A DNA stretch of 64,000 nucleotides, taken from NCBI RefSeq assembly GCF_001044395.1, contig NZ_JANU01000008.1, positions 47,861 through 111,860 of the forward strand, written 5' to 3'. This document shows, piece after piece, positions 9,285-21,037 of the stretch; position 1 is the stretch's first letter, and every line of letters begins with the position of its first letter. The notes under the pieces are model-generated. The model did not search any database and was not told where the DNA came from. It saw nothing but the letters and a program-made list of their open reading frames with translations. Origin of the DNA: Caenimonas sp. SL110. GTDB lineage: Bacteria; Pseudomonadota; Gammaproteobacteria; Burkholderiales; Burkholderiaceae_C. Both the position numbers and the translations under genes were made by a program.

Positions 9285-9330
9285 GGGCCGATTGTGGCGG
9301 TTCGCTCGCGTGCAGCGAGGCGCCCTGCGG

Positions 9331-10098
9331 TCAGCCGGCCCGGAATGCCTTGACCAGTGGGTCCAGCGCGGCCTGCGTCAGCGGCTTGTTGACCACGCCG
9401 AGGATGCGCACATCGCAAGCGGCGGCCTGCTGCATGACAACGCCCATCTGGCTCACGCTCAGGGCGCTGTTCAGGATGACGGCCACCGGGCTGCCGCACG
9501 CAGCAAGCCGTTTGAGCAGCTCGCTGCCATCCATGTCCGGCATCGACAGGTCGAGCACCAGGATGTCCACGGGCCTCGCGCCATTGATCTGCTCCAGGGC
9601 CTTTGCACCGTCCTCGACACCGACGACAGACGCCGCATCGGCGCGGCGCAAGAGCTTCATGATGAGATCGCGCTGGAAGTCATGGTCTTCAGCCACGACA
9701 AAGTGCAATCCCGTGCATGACTTCGCGTGCAGGTCGACGTGCGCGACTGCCGCACGGGCAGCCTCAACGCCATCGGGGAAAGCGCCCAGGTACGCATCCA
9801 GGGCTGCGGACTCCCGGTCGTAGAACGCCATGGCTTCACGCAAATTGGCCGTGCTCTGCGCGCGTCCTGCGAGCGAAAGCAGGGAACACGCTTCTGCAAG
9901 GCCCGTCGCACCCAGCATCAGGCAGCCGCCCTTGATGCGGTGCGCCAGCAGTGCCATCTGGGTGAAATCGGCGGCGGCAAAGGCCAGGTGCAGGCTGCGC
10001 GTGTCCAGCACATTCGCACGGCGAAAGTCGTCGATGATCTCTTCGCCTGCCCGCTGGCTGCCTTGCGCGATGGCCGCAAGCCGTTCATGGTCGATCAA
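9331..10098 (-). CDS. Hpt-receiver (phosphotransfer plus response-regulator) protein without output domain
   Basis: A 255-residue signalling protein. An N-terminal Hpt domain holds the phospho-accepting His in LAHRIKGGCLMLG. A C-terminal receiver holds the acidic pocket AEDHD, the phospho-accepting Asp in LVLDLSMPDMDG and the conserved Lys in VVNKPLTQ. There is no DNA-binding or enzymatic output domain. I chose the TTG at 10098 because AAGGGG lies six bases upstream and the Hpt fold begins right there; an ORF extension to a TTG at 10248 has no ribosome-binding site. It lies divergently next to a hybrid kinase that has its own receiver and Hpt, so the two probably share a His-Asp phosphorelay. 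The Hpt-then-receiver order is uncommon. Confidence 0.8.
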   Translation of the reverse strand: MIDHERLAAIAQGSQRAGEEIIDDFRRANVLDTRSLHLAFAAADFTQMALLAHRIKGGCLMLGATGLAEACSLLSLAGRAQSTANLREAMAFYDRESAALDAYLGAFPDGVEAARAAVAHVDLHAKSCTGLHFVVAEDHDFQRDLIMKLLRRADAASVVGVEDGAKALEQINGARPVDILVLDLSMPDMDGSELLKRLAACGSPVAVILNSALSVSQMGVVMQQAAACDVRILGVVNKPLTQAALDPLVKAFRAG

Positions 10099-10413
10099 CT
10101 CGTTCCCCTTGAACTCTTCTCCGACCGAGGGGACGACCGGCGCACTCGAAAAAGCATCGAGGGTATTGCGTGGTGACGAAGGGCCGGCCCAACAGTCGAG
10201 TCGGCCCTTGCACCCGTCTGAGTCTATCGCGCGCAAGGTGAACCGCAAGGTGGATTACCCGCTTCTTCCTCGCTTCTTTGCTTGTCCGGGCCGGGAGCAA
10301 CTCATCCATCAAGTGCACCTGTTTCCGTGTGATCGCGGCTCTGTTCGCCACCGTACGGACACAGCAGCCTGCTCCTTGCAAGATGAACGGATTCACTTGC
10401 AAGGAAACCCTGG
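10099..10413. other. 315-bp divergent intergenic region between the two phosphorelay genes
   Basis: No gene is supported here. The region separates the divergent Hpt-receiver gene and hybrid kinase gene, so it should carry both promoters. The last 40 bases contain a strong inverted repeat that includes the kinase ribosome-binding site (separate entry). The rest shows pyrimidine-rich stretches but no confident -35/-10 pair. Confidence 0.5.
10373..10405 (+). promoter_or_regulatory. 10-bp inverted repeat covering the ribosome-binding site of the hybrid kinase
   Basis: TCCTTGCAAG (10373-10382) and its exact reverse complement CTTGCAAGGA (10396-10405) are separated by a 13-base loop. The right arm contains AAGGA, the Shine-Dalgarno eight bases before the ATG at 10414. 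In RNA the stem would hide the ribosome-binding site. As DNA, the two 8-bp palindromes CTTGCAAG, 23 bp apart, could instead be a repeated operator. Confidence 0.55.
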
Positions 10414-13851
<3,438 letters not shown>

Positions 13852-14655
13852 AGTTGTCGCGGCCGCTTCGGTTCTGTGCCTTGAACAGCTCTTCCAGTTC
13901 AGCGCGCAGCGACTCGCTGCGGCCTTCCTTTTCGGCTGCGTCGAATGCATTCATCGTCGGGCCGTAATAGCGGCGGAACGCATCGACGAATTCGGACGGT
14001 GTTCCGTTGAAGTTGAAGGTGTAGGTCTGCCTGGCGCACTTGATCTTGTCAGCAGGGACACCGGCCGCGCCAAACCGCTCGATGACGTTGCCTTCGACGC
14101 CCCAGGTCATCGGGCTCACGAAACCTTCGGGCGGCGGCGGCGAATAGGAAGAGCTGATCTTCAGGATCTGCGCGACCAGCGTCGGGTCCCCGGGAATCCA
14201 GTTCCCCATCGCGATGCGCCCGCCCGGCTTCGTCACACGCACCATCTCTTTGGCGACGTCGAGCGGCCGGGGCGCGAACATCGCGCCAAAGATGCTGACC
14301 ACGCGATCGAAGGACTTGTCTGCGATACCTGCGAGCTTGCTGGCATCGCCTTGCTGGAAGCTGCAGTTGGCCAGGCCCTGCTCCTGCGCGCGCTTGTTGC
14401 CGGCGGCGACCAGGTTGCGCGAAATATCGACGCCCAGCACCGTGGCACCTGCGAGCGCGGCGGGTATCGCGGTCGTTCCATCGCCGCAGCCCAGATCAAG
14501 CACCTGGTGGCCGCTGGTAATGCCCAGCGACTTGACCAAGGCCTCGCCGCTCTCGCGCATGGCGGCGGCGATCCGCGTGAAGTCGCCCTTTTCCCAGAGC
14601 GCCTGGTTGGGGTTGGCGACGGGGGTGGATGATGAAGCGGAAGTGGTTTGAACTG

Positions 14656-15261
14656 TCATGGGTTTGCTCCTTGGTGAATGTTGTCCGGGATCACGGGCGC
14701 ATCGAACTCGACCACGACGGGCACGGCCGATCGCAAGGTTTGCAGCACGACGCAAGACCGCTCGGCTGCGCGCAAGAGCTGGCGCAGCCGTTGCGGATGG
14801 GTGTCGGGTGCCGCACGCAATCGTACGGACACCTCGAAAGATTGGAAAGCCACCGGCACGAGCGGATCGCCCAGCGTTCCGCGCACATCCACATGGCCCC
14901 GCGCGGTCACGCCCAGCTGCAAGAGCCGCACGCCCAGCACCGAGGCCACCATGCGCAGGCTGGACTCCTGGCATGCCGCCAGTGCGGCGCACAGCAGGTC
15001 GCCGGGTACAGGGGCCTCGTGGGTGCCACCGATCGCGTGATGGACGCCATAGTCCAGGTGTGAAACCGCGTGGCTGCCCAGGTGCACGCGCCCGAGCATC
15101 GGGTTGGCAAGATCGCCTTCGCCGCCTGTCCACGCGAGGTCCGTCACGACGGCGCTGGCGGGGTCGCTTCGATAGGCTGCGCGCAGCGGTGCCTGGCGCG
15201 AACGCACATCCGGGCCGGCCTGAACGTCGGGATTTGCGAGCGGATGCTGTTGTGTGTTCAT
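14656..15261 (-). CDS. OsmC family protein
   Basis: A 201-residue OsmC/Ohr-fold protein, the family of thiol-dependent peroxidases that reduce organic hydroperoxides. The conserved block PGDLLCAALAACQESSLRMVASVLG carries a Cys in the central helix, but only the Cys in LAAC matches the peroxidatic position; the second catalytic Cys is not evident. It may be a divergent member with a binding rather than peroxidase role. The ATG at 15261 (MNTQQHP) begins right at the divergent intergenic region; the longer ORF to 15426 would cross it. It is the first gene of a two-gene operon with the methyltransferase. Confidence 0.8.
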   Translation of the reverse strand: MNTQQHPLANPDVQAGPDVRSRQAPLRAAYRSDPASAVVTDLAWTGGEGDLANPMLGRVHLGSHAVSHLDYGVHHAIGGTHEAPVPGDLLCAALAACQESSLRMVASVLGVRLLQLGVTARGHVDVRGTLGDPLVPVAFQSFEVSVRLRAAPDTHPQRLRQLLRAAERSCVVLQTLRSAVPVVVEFDAPVIPDNIHQGANP

Positions 15262-15463
15262 GGCCTGCAGTATTGGCCGCCAGGGCTCAATTTGCCTTTC
15301 CCGAAACTCCGGCTCTCTTGTCTGGAACTCGGTTTCTGTCAGCACCCACGGGCACCGTGCACCGGGGCTCTGTATTTCTTGTCCGAAGCTCCGGGGCCTG
15401 TCGACGAGGCAGCTGCAAATGTCCACAATGGCCCAACCTCACTGCGATGAAATCTGGAGCCTC

Positions 15464-15997
15464 ATGAACACGCAAGCAAACATCCGCGAATCACTCATTC
15501 GGGCGCGCGAGACGCTCGAGCGAAAACCGTCGGCGGCATTGAAGGAAGATTCCGTGGCCGTCGCCGTCTGGAGCGGAAACCTCTCGACACAGTTGCAACA
15601 CCCGTCGGTAACGCAACTCTCCACCGAGATGCCCACCACTCTGGGAGGTGCAGGCGGCGCGGCGCCGGGGTGGTACTTCCGGGCAGGGGTGGCTTCGTGC
15701 ATGGTGACCAGCATCGCGATGGAAGCCGCGGTGCAGGGCATCGCGCTCACGCGGCTGGAAGTGCAGGCCCACAGCGAATCCGACGCGCGTGGAATGCTGG
15801 GCACCGAGGGCGTCCTGGCGGGTCCGCTTCGCTTCTGGCTGAAGGTCGCCATCGAATCGCCGGGCACGTCCGAAGCCCAGTTGCGGGCGCTGGTCGCGCT
15901 GGCTGCATCGCGTTCGCCCTTGAGCCAGGGACTGCAACGCGGCCTGCCCATCGAACTCGAGGTCGATCTGCAGCCCCAGGCAGCGCCAGTCGCCTGA
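15464..15997 (+). CDS. OsmC-like protein
   Basis: A 177-residue protein with the OsmC-like pattern GGAGGAAPGWYFRAGVASCMVTSIAMEAAVQGI, including the helix Cys, then a C-terminal ILLDV-like strand LPIELEVDLQ. It is transcribed divergently from the other OsmC gene, 202 bp away, and its stop overlaps the start of the AraC regulator (TGATG), so those two are coupled. The ATG at 15464 is preceded by TGGAG. An ORF extension upstream has no coding support. Substrate unknown; oxidative or organic stress is a reasonable guess from the family. Confidence 0.75.
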   Translation: MNTQANIRESLIRARETLERKPSAALKEDSVAVAVWSGNLSTQLQHPSVTQLSTEMPTTLGGAGGAAPGWYFRAGVASCMVTSIAMEAAVQGIALTRLEVQAHSESDARGMLGTEGVLAGPLRFWLKVAIESPGTSEAQLRALVALAASRSPLSQGLQRGLPIELEVDLQPQAAPVA

Positions 15998-16974
15998 TGG
16001 ACGCACTGTCCGAAGTGCTTCGCGTGGTGCGCCTGAACAGCGCGGTGTTCTACAACGCGAGGTTCAGCGCGCCGTGGTGCTTTTCTGCGCCTGCTGCATC
16101 CGCCGTGATGAACACGCTGCAGCCGGGTGCCGAGCGGCTCGTCATCTTTCACCTGTTGACCGAGGGCCAATGCAGGCTCGAAGTGGAGGGCTTGCCGCCG
16201 GACACGCTGCATGCCGGGGATGTCATCGTGTTTCCGCACGGCGATGCGCACCTCATGTCTTCGGCGCCCGATGTGCAGCCCGCGCCGCCCGCTGACCTGG
16301 TGGCGTTGCTGCGACGCGGTCCTCGCGAAGTGCGCTTCGGCGGCGGCGGAGACAAGACGCGATTCATCTGCGGCTATCTGTCGTGCGACCCGCGGCTGTG
16401 CCGCCCCATCCTCACGGCGCTGCCGCGTGTGGTGCGCGTGAACCTGCGCGGACAGGACGATCCGGGCTGGCTGGAGTTGTCGATTCGTTACGCAGTAGCC
16501 GAAGCGGCTGCTGCACGGCCTGGCGGTGCGGGCGTGCTGGCAAAACTCTCGGAAGTTCTCTTTGTCGAAACCCTGCGCCGGTACATGGCTCAGTTGCCGC
16601 CCGAGCAAACCGGATGGCTCGCAGGCGTGCGCGACCGTGTCGTCGGCAAGGCGTTGGCCCTGATGCACGCACAACCTGCCGATGCATGGACAGTGGAGTC
16701 ATTGGCGCGCGAGTGCGGCATCTCGCGTTCGGTGCTGGCCGAGCGCTTCACGCATTACGTCGGGCAATCGCCGATGCATTACCTGGGCCGATGGCGGATG
16801 GCGCTGGCAGCCGGGATGCTGCGCAGCAGTTCGTCGAGCATCAGCCGTGTGGCCAGGGACGTGGGATATGAAACCGACCCCGCGTTCACGCGTGCGTTTC
16901 GACGCGAGTACGGCATGCCGCCGGCTGCGTGGCGCAGCGGGGCAACAAAGCCCCAGGGCGAAGTCAGCGCCTGA
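15997..16974 (+). CDS. AraC family transcriptional regulator with cupin sensor domain
   Basis: A 325-residue AraC regulator. The N-terminal half is a cupin_6-type domain (VIFHLLTEGQCRLEVEG, AGDVIVFPHGDAH). The C-terminal double helix-turn-helix is clear: VESLARECGISRSVLAERF (first HTH), then ISRVARDVGYETDPAFTRAFRREYGMPPAAWR (second HTH, AraC signature). The ATG at 15997 shares its A with the TGA of the upstream OsmC-like gene. It probably controls the divergent OsmC genes through the 15262-15463 region; this is inference from position. Confidence 0.9.
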   Translation: MDALSEVLRVVRLNSAVFYNARFSAPWCFSAPAASAVMNTLQPGAERLVIFHLLTEGQCRLEVEGLPPDTLHAGDVIVFPHGDAHLMSSAPDVQPAPPADLVALLRRGPREVRFGGGGDKTRFICGYLSCDPRLCRPILTALPRVVRVNLRGQDDPGWLELSIRYAVAEAAAARPGGAGVLAKLSEVLFVETLRRYMAQLPPEQTGWLAGVRDRVVGKALALMHAQPADAWTVESLARECGISRSVLAERFTHYVGQSPMHYLGRWRMALAAGMLRSSSSSISRVARDVGYETDPAFTRAFRREYGMPPAAWRSGATKPQGEVSA

Positions 16975-17005
16975 ATCTTGTGCGCCGTGGGAACGATGCA
17001 TCCGC

Positions 17006-17539
17006 TCAGTCGGTGTCGCCTTCAGGCTCGATCTGCAAGGCTTCCAGGAAACGCGAAACCATGTTGTAAGCCGCGACAGTCGCTGTCAGCTCCACCAGCT
17101 CACGCGCGCTGAAATGCCGGCGAACGTTGGCAAAGACATCATCGGGTACCTGCACATGAAGCGTCATTGCCGTCGTGTAGGCAAAGGTGTCGCGCTCCTG
17201 CTGCGAGAACTCCTTTGAATCCGCCCACTGCGCCAGGCCGGATATCTTCGACTGCGGCACGCCCTCTTGCAGCGCCACCGGCGCATGTTGGGTGAATTCA
17301 TAAGGCGCGCGGTTCAGGATGGCCACCAGCAAGATGACCATCTCGCGCAGGCCGCCATCCAGGATGCCGCCGGTGCGGATGGCGCCCATGTAGTTGTTCC
17401 AGCCCCGCGCGATCGGCGCGCTGTGCAGCAACTGGCGGTCAAGGTTGAGCAACGCGCCGCCACGCCGCTCCTGGACGGCGCTCACCAGCGCCGCATCCAC
17501 ACCGGGCGTGGACGCATCCACAAATTCAAGTCGAGCCAT
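17006..17539 (-). CDS. Carboxymuconolactone decarboxylase/AhpD-like protein
   Basis: A 177-residue all-helical protein of the CMD/AhpD-like superfamily. Seen: LREMVILLVAILNRAPYEFTQHAPVALQEGV, where the family's E-x8-CxxC-x3-H motif is largely kept in layout (His in QHAPVA) but the CxxC is missing. The peroxidase or disulfide role of AhpD is therefore unlikely, and a decarboxylase-like or unknown role more likely. The ATG at 17539 has GGAGG ten bases upstream, better than an in-frame start at 17581. It is convergent with the AraC gene and divergent from the Bug cluster. Confidence 0.75.
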   Translation of the reverse strand: MARLEFVDASTPGVDAALVSAVQERRGGALLNLDRQLLHSAPIARGWNNYMGAIRTGGILDGGLREMVILLVAILNRAPYEFTQHAPVALQEGVPQSKISGLAQWADSKEFSQQERDTFAYTTAMTLHVQVPDDVFANVRRHFSARELVELTATVAAYNMVSRFLEALQIEPEGDTD

Positions 17540-17617
17540 GAGAATCGCCTCCGGCCGGCAACAGCGCCGGTTGTAGGCCACATGCTAGCGCCGCCCCAGT
17601 CCGATCGACCCCACGGC

Positions 17618-17704
17618 TGTCATTGCGGACTTGATCCGCAATCCATCTGCGATCAAACGCAGTCGCCGCTTCGCGGTGGATGCCGGATCGAGTCCGGCAT
17701 GACA
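17618..17704 (+). repeat. 87-bp dispersed palindromic repeat, copy 1
   Basis: The element starts TGTCATTGCGGACTTGATCC and ends GAGTCCGGCATGACA. Its ends are two hairpins, TGCGGACTTGATCCGCA and TGCCGGATCGAGTCCGGCA, in a REP/BIME-like arrangement. Aligned by eye to the reverse complement of 57405-57491, it has the same length and about 75 of 87 identical bases. Confidence 0.8.
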
Positions 17705-17740
17705 ACCGGAAGAGATGTCGCAAGCCCTTGCAAATAACTA

Positions 17741-17754
17741 GTTGCGCACGCAAC
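17741..17754. promoter_or_regulatory. Candidate MarR operator upstream of the aromatic catabolic cluster
   Basis: GTTGCG-CA-CGCAAC is a perfect 6-bp inverted repeat with a 2-bp centre, 87 bp before the first gene of a cluster that encodes a MarR regulator at 18843. Size and symmetry fit a winged-helix MarR dimer. The flanks are AT-rich (AACTA before, CATATT after), as in a promoter. Confidence 0.5.
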
Positions 17755-17840
17755 CATATTCGATCTAGAATTGCAGCACGTCGCAGCCCGACGCCCTCGC
17801 GCAAGTGTGGCTGTACCGCCTTCCCACCCCCGGAGAACCC

Positions 17841-18815
17841 ATGACTCTTGCTTCCCGCATCACGCGGCGCTGCTTCGCGATCGCACTCACCACCATCTCT
17901 ACTTTTGCCGCAGCCCAGGCATGGCCCGCCAAGCCGATGGAGTGGGTTGTTCCCTACCCCGCAGGCGGCGGCACCGACATCGTTGCGCGCACGCTCGCAC
18001 AGGCCATGAGCGAGACGCTCGGCCAGCCGATCGTCATCAACAACAAGCCCGGCGCGGCGACCAATATCGGCGCCGACTACACCGCCAAGTCCAAGCCGGA
18101 CGGCTACACGCTGATGTCAGGCGACACCGCCACGCTCGCGGCAAATCCCTTTCTCTATTCGAAGCTGCCGTACAACGTCGAGAAAGACTTCACGCCGATT
18201 GGCCTGACGGTGCGGTTTCCGCTGATCCTGGTCGTCAACCCGAACGTGCCCGCAAAGAATCTCGCAGAGTTCATCGCATGGGCCAAAAAGGAAAAGGGCG
18301 TGGCTTACGGAACACCCGGCTCCGGCAGTCCCCACCACCTGGCCACCGCCATGTTCAGCCAGCAAGCCAAGCTTGAATTGACCCACGTTCCTTACAAGGG
18401 CGCGGCCCCCGCAGTACAGGACGTCGTGGGAGGACAGGTGCCTTTCATGTTCGTCGACTCTGCCAGTGGCAACCAGTTCATCACCAGCGGCAAGCTGCGC
18501 GCCATCGGTGTGGCCAGCGCGAAACGCGTGCCGGGCTTCGACACCATCCCCACACTGTCAGAGCAGGGCCTCAAGGGTTTCGAGGCATACGCGTGGCAAG
18601 GCGTCGTGATGCCTGCGGGCGTGCCGGCCGACATCGCGCAGAAGGTCAGTGCCGCTCTTGTGAAAGCACTCGCAGCGCCGGCGATCAAGACACGCCTGGA
18701 AGGCCTGGGCCTGGAGATCACGCCCAGCAGCCCGGCTGCCATGACGCAGTACGCCGCCGCAGAGCGCGCGAAGTGGGGCCCTGTGATCAAGGCCAACAAC
18801 ATCCGCGTCGAATAA
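17841..18815 (+). CDS. Tripartite tricarboxylate transporter (Bug-type) periplasmic receptor 1
   Basis: A 324-residue Bug/TctC receptor. A Sec signal peptide (MTLASRITRRCFAIALTTIS, cleaved near AAAQA) precedes the mature start WPAKPMEWVVPYPAGGGTDIVAR, the family signature. Further family blocks are YTLMSGDTATLAANPFLYSKLPYNVEKDFTPIG and LTHVPYKGAAPAVQDVVGGQV. These proteins bind carboxylates or aromatic acids in the periplasm. No TctA/TctB membrane genes are nearby, so the membrane partner must be elsewhere, or the protein only senses its ligand. The ATG at 17841 has GGAGAA upstream. First gene of the MarR/monooxygenase cluster, so its ligand is probably the aromatic substrate of that pathway. 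Confidence 0.92.
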   Translation: MTLASRITRRCFAIALTTISTFAAAQAWPAKPMEWVVPYPAGGGTDIVARTLAQAMSETLGQPIVINNKPGAATNIGADYTAKSKPDGYTLMSGDTATLAANPFLYSKLPYNVEKDFTPIGLTVRFPLILVVNPNVPAKNLAEFIAWAKKEKGVAYGTPGSGSPHHLATAMFSQQAKLELTHVPYKGAAPAVQDVVGGQVPFMFVDSASGNQFITSGKLRAIGVASAKRVPGFDTIPTLSEQGLKGFEAYAWQGVVMPAGVPADIAQKVSAALVKALAAPAIKTRLEGLGLEITPSSPAAMTQYAAAERAKWGPVIKANNIRVE

Positions 18816-18842
18816 CAGCGCGAACAAAACGAAGGGCCCACC

Positions 18843-19316
18843 ATGAAGCAGGACAACCCCACCAAGGCGGCCCGCAAGCATGCGCCGCTGGAGCGCACGC
18901 TCACCTATCGCATGCACCTGCTTCACAAGCTCTCCGACCTGGAGAGCCAGCGCCAGTACCCACTCGAAGTGGGCCTGTCCCTCAGCGACGGCCGCTGCCT
19001 GGCGGCAGTCGGTTCGTTCGAGCCGATCTCGGTCAACCGGCTCGCGCAGCTGGCCAACCTGAACAAGGCGCAGGCCAGCCGCGCCGCGCAGTTCCTGGTC
19101 GAAGAAGGACTGGTTGCAAAAGGCAACACGGAAGGTGACGGCCGTGGCGTGCAGCTCAAGCTCACCGCGCGCGGCCGCAAGGTCTGGCAAAAGACCATGG
19201 ACCTGATCGAGCGCCGGAACGAAGAAATTTTTGGCTGCCTGAGCGCGCAGGAAATGCGCGTGCTCGGCGCCCTGTTCGACCGACTGATACAGCACAACAG
19301 CGCTCCCCAGGCCTGA
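18843..19316 (+). CDS. MarR family transcriptional regulator
   Basis: A 157-residue MarR protein. The winged helix is visible as ISVNRLAQLANLNKAQASRAAQFLVEEGLVAKGNTEGDGRGVQLKLTARG, with recognition helix and basic wing, followed by the dimerisation helix AQEMRVLGALFDRLI. It lies between the Bug receptor and the FAD monooxygenase, co-directional with short gaps, so it is probably an autoregulated local repressor released by an aromatic ligand. The inverted repeat at 17741-17754 is its likely operator. Confidence 0.9.
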   Translation: MKQDNPTKAARKHAPLERTLTYRMHLLHKLSDLESQRQYPLEVGLSLSDGRCLAAVGSFEPISVNRLAQLANLNKAQASRAAQFLVEEGLVAKGNTEGDGRGVQLKLTARGRKVWQKTMDLIERRNEEIFGCLSAQEMRVLGALFDRLIQHNSAPQA

Positions 19317-19334
19317 CCCCATCCGGATACGACC

Positions 19335-21026
19335 ATGCACCAGCCCACCACCGAACCCCGTCCGTCGATCTACTTCGACTACAAGATCCACCAGCCCTGG
19401 CTTCCCACGCAGCACGCGCAAGACAAGCGCCAGCAAGTGGCCGTGGTCGGCGCAGGTCCCGCTGGCCTGGTGACGGCGCTCAAGCTCGCGCAGCAGGGCG
19501 TGAGCTGCGTTGTGCTCAACGCCGAACTGCAGGTCTCGCAAGGAAGCCGCGCCATTGTGTTCACGCGCCGCAGCATGGAGATCCTGCAACAGGTGGGCGT
19601 GGCGGATCGCATCGCCCAGAACGGTCTGGCGTGGCGGTTCGGCAATTCGTTCTATCGCGGTGAACGCGTGTTCCGCATGGAAGCGCCGCACGATGCGAAC
19701 GACCGCTTTCCACCGATGACCAACATCCAGCAGCAGTTCCTGGAGGAATACCTGCTGGACGCCTGCAACGCCGAACCGCTCATCGAGCTGCGCTGGGGCA
19801 ACAAGGTCGAGAGCTTCACCCAGGACGATGATCGTGTGCTGGTAGAAGTCGATACGCCCGAAGGCCCCTACACGCTGGAGACCGAATGGCTGGTGGCCGC
19901 GGACGGCGGTCGCTCGGGCATCCGCAGCGCGATGGGCCTGCAGATGGAAGGCGCGTCTTACGAGGGCCTGTTCGTCATCGCGGACATCCGCATCGACCTG
20001 CCGCTCCCCACCGAGCGCCTTGCGTTTTTCGATCCGGCCTGGAACCCGGGCAACACCATCCTCATGCACCGCGAGCCGCTGGGCATCTGGCGCATCGACT
20101 ACCAGCTGCCGCGCGGCGAAACGCCCGAGCAGGCATTGCAGCCGGAGTCACTGCGCGAGCGAATCGACGCGCAGCTCGCCATGATCGGATACGCGGGCAC
20201 ACCCTGGGAAATGGACTGGTCGTCGGTGTACTCCGCACGCGCGCTGACCTTGCCCGACTATGTGCACGGACGTGTTCTCTTCACGGGTGACGCCGCGCAC
20301 CTGCTGCCGATTTTCGGCGTGCGCGGGGCCAACACCGCCTTCCAGGATGCACAGTCGCTCGGCTGGCATCTCGCAAGCGTCGTGAAGGGGCTCGCAGACC
20401 AGTCGCTGCTGAAGAACTACAGCGCCGAACGCGTGGGCGCGGCGCGCGAGATCATCGAGGAAGCAGGCAAGAGCACGCGCTTCATGACGCCGCCTTCGCA
20501 TGGCTTCAAGCTGCTGCGCGATGCAGTCCTTTCCCTGTCGCTCACCCAGGAGTTCGTGCGGCCGCTCTACCACTGGCGCACCTCGCGTCCGCACGAGTAC
20601 AGCAACTCGTCGCTCAACAGCACCGACGATGACACGGCGCGATTCAAGGCAGGTCCCGCCCATGGCGCGCCGCCTCGCGATGTGCAAATCAGCGACAACG
20701 ATCACCTGCTCGACCATCTGGGAAGCGGCTTCAACCTGCTGTACGCGACCGACTCCGGCGAGCTGCCCTCATCGCTGGCCGAATGCATCGCGCGCTTGCG
20801 GGCACGCGGCGTTCCACTCAAGGTGCTGGCGGTGGGCGCGAACGCCCCCGTGCACGGCGCGGACGAGTCCATCGCCGACACGCAAGGGCGCTTGCGCGCT
20901 GCGTATGGCTTGTCCCAACAGGGCTGCGCCTACCTGCTTCGCCCTGACCAGCATGTGTGCGCCCGATGGCTCACGCTCGACGCACCGCGGCTGCAGGCCG
21001 CATTCGACAACGCGCTTGCACAGTGA
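19335..21026 (+). CDS. FAD-dependent aromatic monooxygenase (MhpA/PHBH-like)
   Basis: A 563-residue class A flavoprotein monooxygenase. The dinucleotide fold is VAVVGAGPAGLVTALKLAQQG (about 35-55), the DG motif is LVAADGGRSGIRSAMGLQ, and the second FAD motif is VLFTGDAAHLLPIFGVRGANTAFQDAQSLGWHLA. The C-terminal thioredoxin-like region resembles phenol/3-hydroxyphenylpropionate hydroxylases. It would hydroxylate a phenolic ring using NAD(P)H and oxygen. Downstream are DUF2783, VOC and fumarylacetoacetase genes, so it probably starts a ring-cleavage pathway. The exact substrate cannot be read. Confidence 0.88.
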   Translation: MHQPTTEPRPSIYFDYKIHQPWLPTQHAQDKRQQVAVVGAGPAGLVTALKLAQQGVSCVVLNAELQVSQGSRAIVFTRRSMEILQQVGVADRIAQNGLAWRFGNSFYRGERVFRMEAPHDANDRFPPMTNIQQQFLEEYLLDACNAEPLIELRWGNKVESFTQDDDRVLVEVDTPEGPYTLETEWLVAADGGRSGIRSAMGLQMEGASYEGLFVIADIRIDLPLPTERLAFFDPAWNPGNTILMHREPLGIWRIDYQLPRGETPEQALQPESLRERIDAQLAMIGYAGTPWEMDWSSVYSARALTLPDYVHGRVLFTGDAAHLLPIFGVRGANTAFQDAQSLGWHLASVVKGLADQSLLKNYSAERVGAAREIIEEAGKSTRFMTPPSHGFKLLRDAVLSLSLTQEFVRPLYHWRTSRPHEYSNSSLNSTDDDTARFKAGPAHGAPPRDVQISDNDHLLDHLGSGFNLLYATDSGELPSSLAECIARLRARGVPLKVLAVGANAPVHGADESIADTQGRLRAAYGLSQQGCAYLLRPDQHVCARWLTLDAPRLQAAFDNALAQ

Positions 21027-21037
21027 AGGACACCACC

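Larger units (their letters stand above)
17540..17840. other. 301-bp intergenic region with dispersed repeat and MarR-type operator
   Basis: No gene is supported. The region holds an 87-bp dispersed repeat (17618-17704) and a sharp inverted repeat (17741-17754), each listed separately. It should contain the promoter of the catabolic cluster starting at 17841. Confidence 0.6.

Noticed and set aside
15439..16674. 411-codon minus-strand open frame opposite OsmC/AraC genes
   Set aside because: Crosses two real genes and has no domain; composition is typical of a shadow frame.
18558..20069. 503-codon minus-strand open frame
   Set aside because: It lies opposite the Bug, MarR and FAD monooxygenase genes, whose motifs are unmistakable; the frame is a GC-rich shadow.
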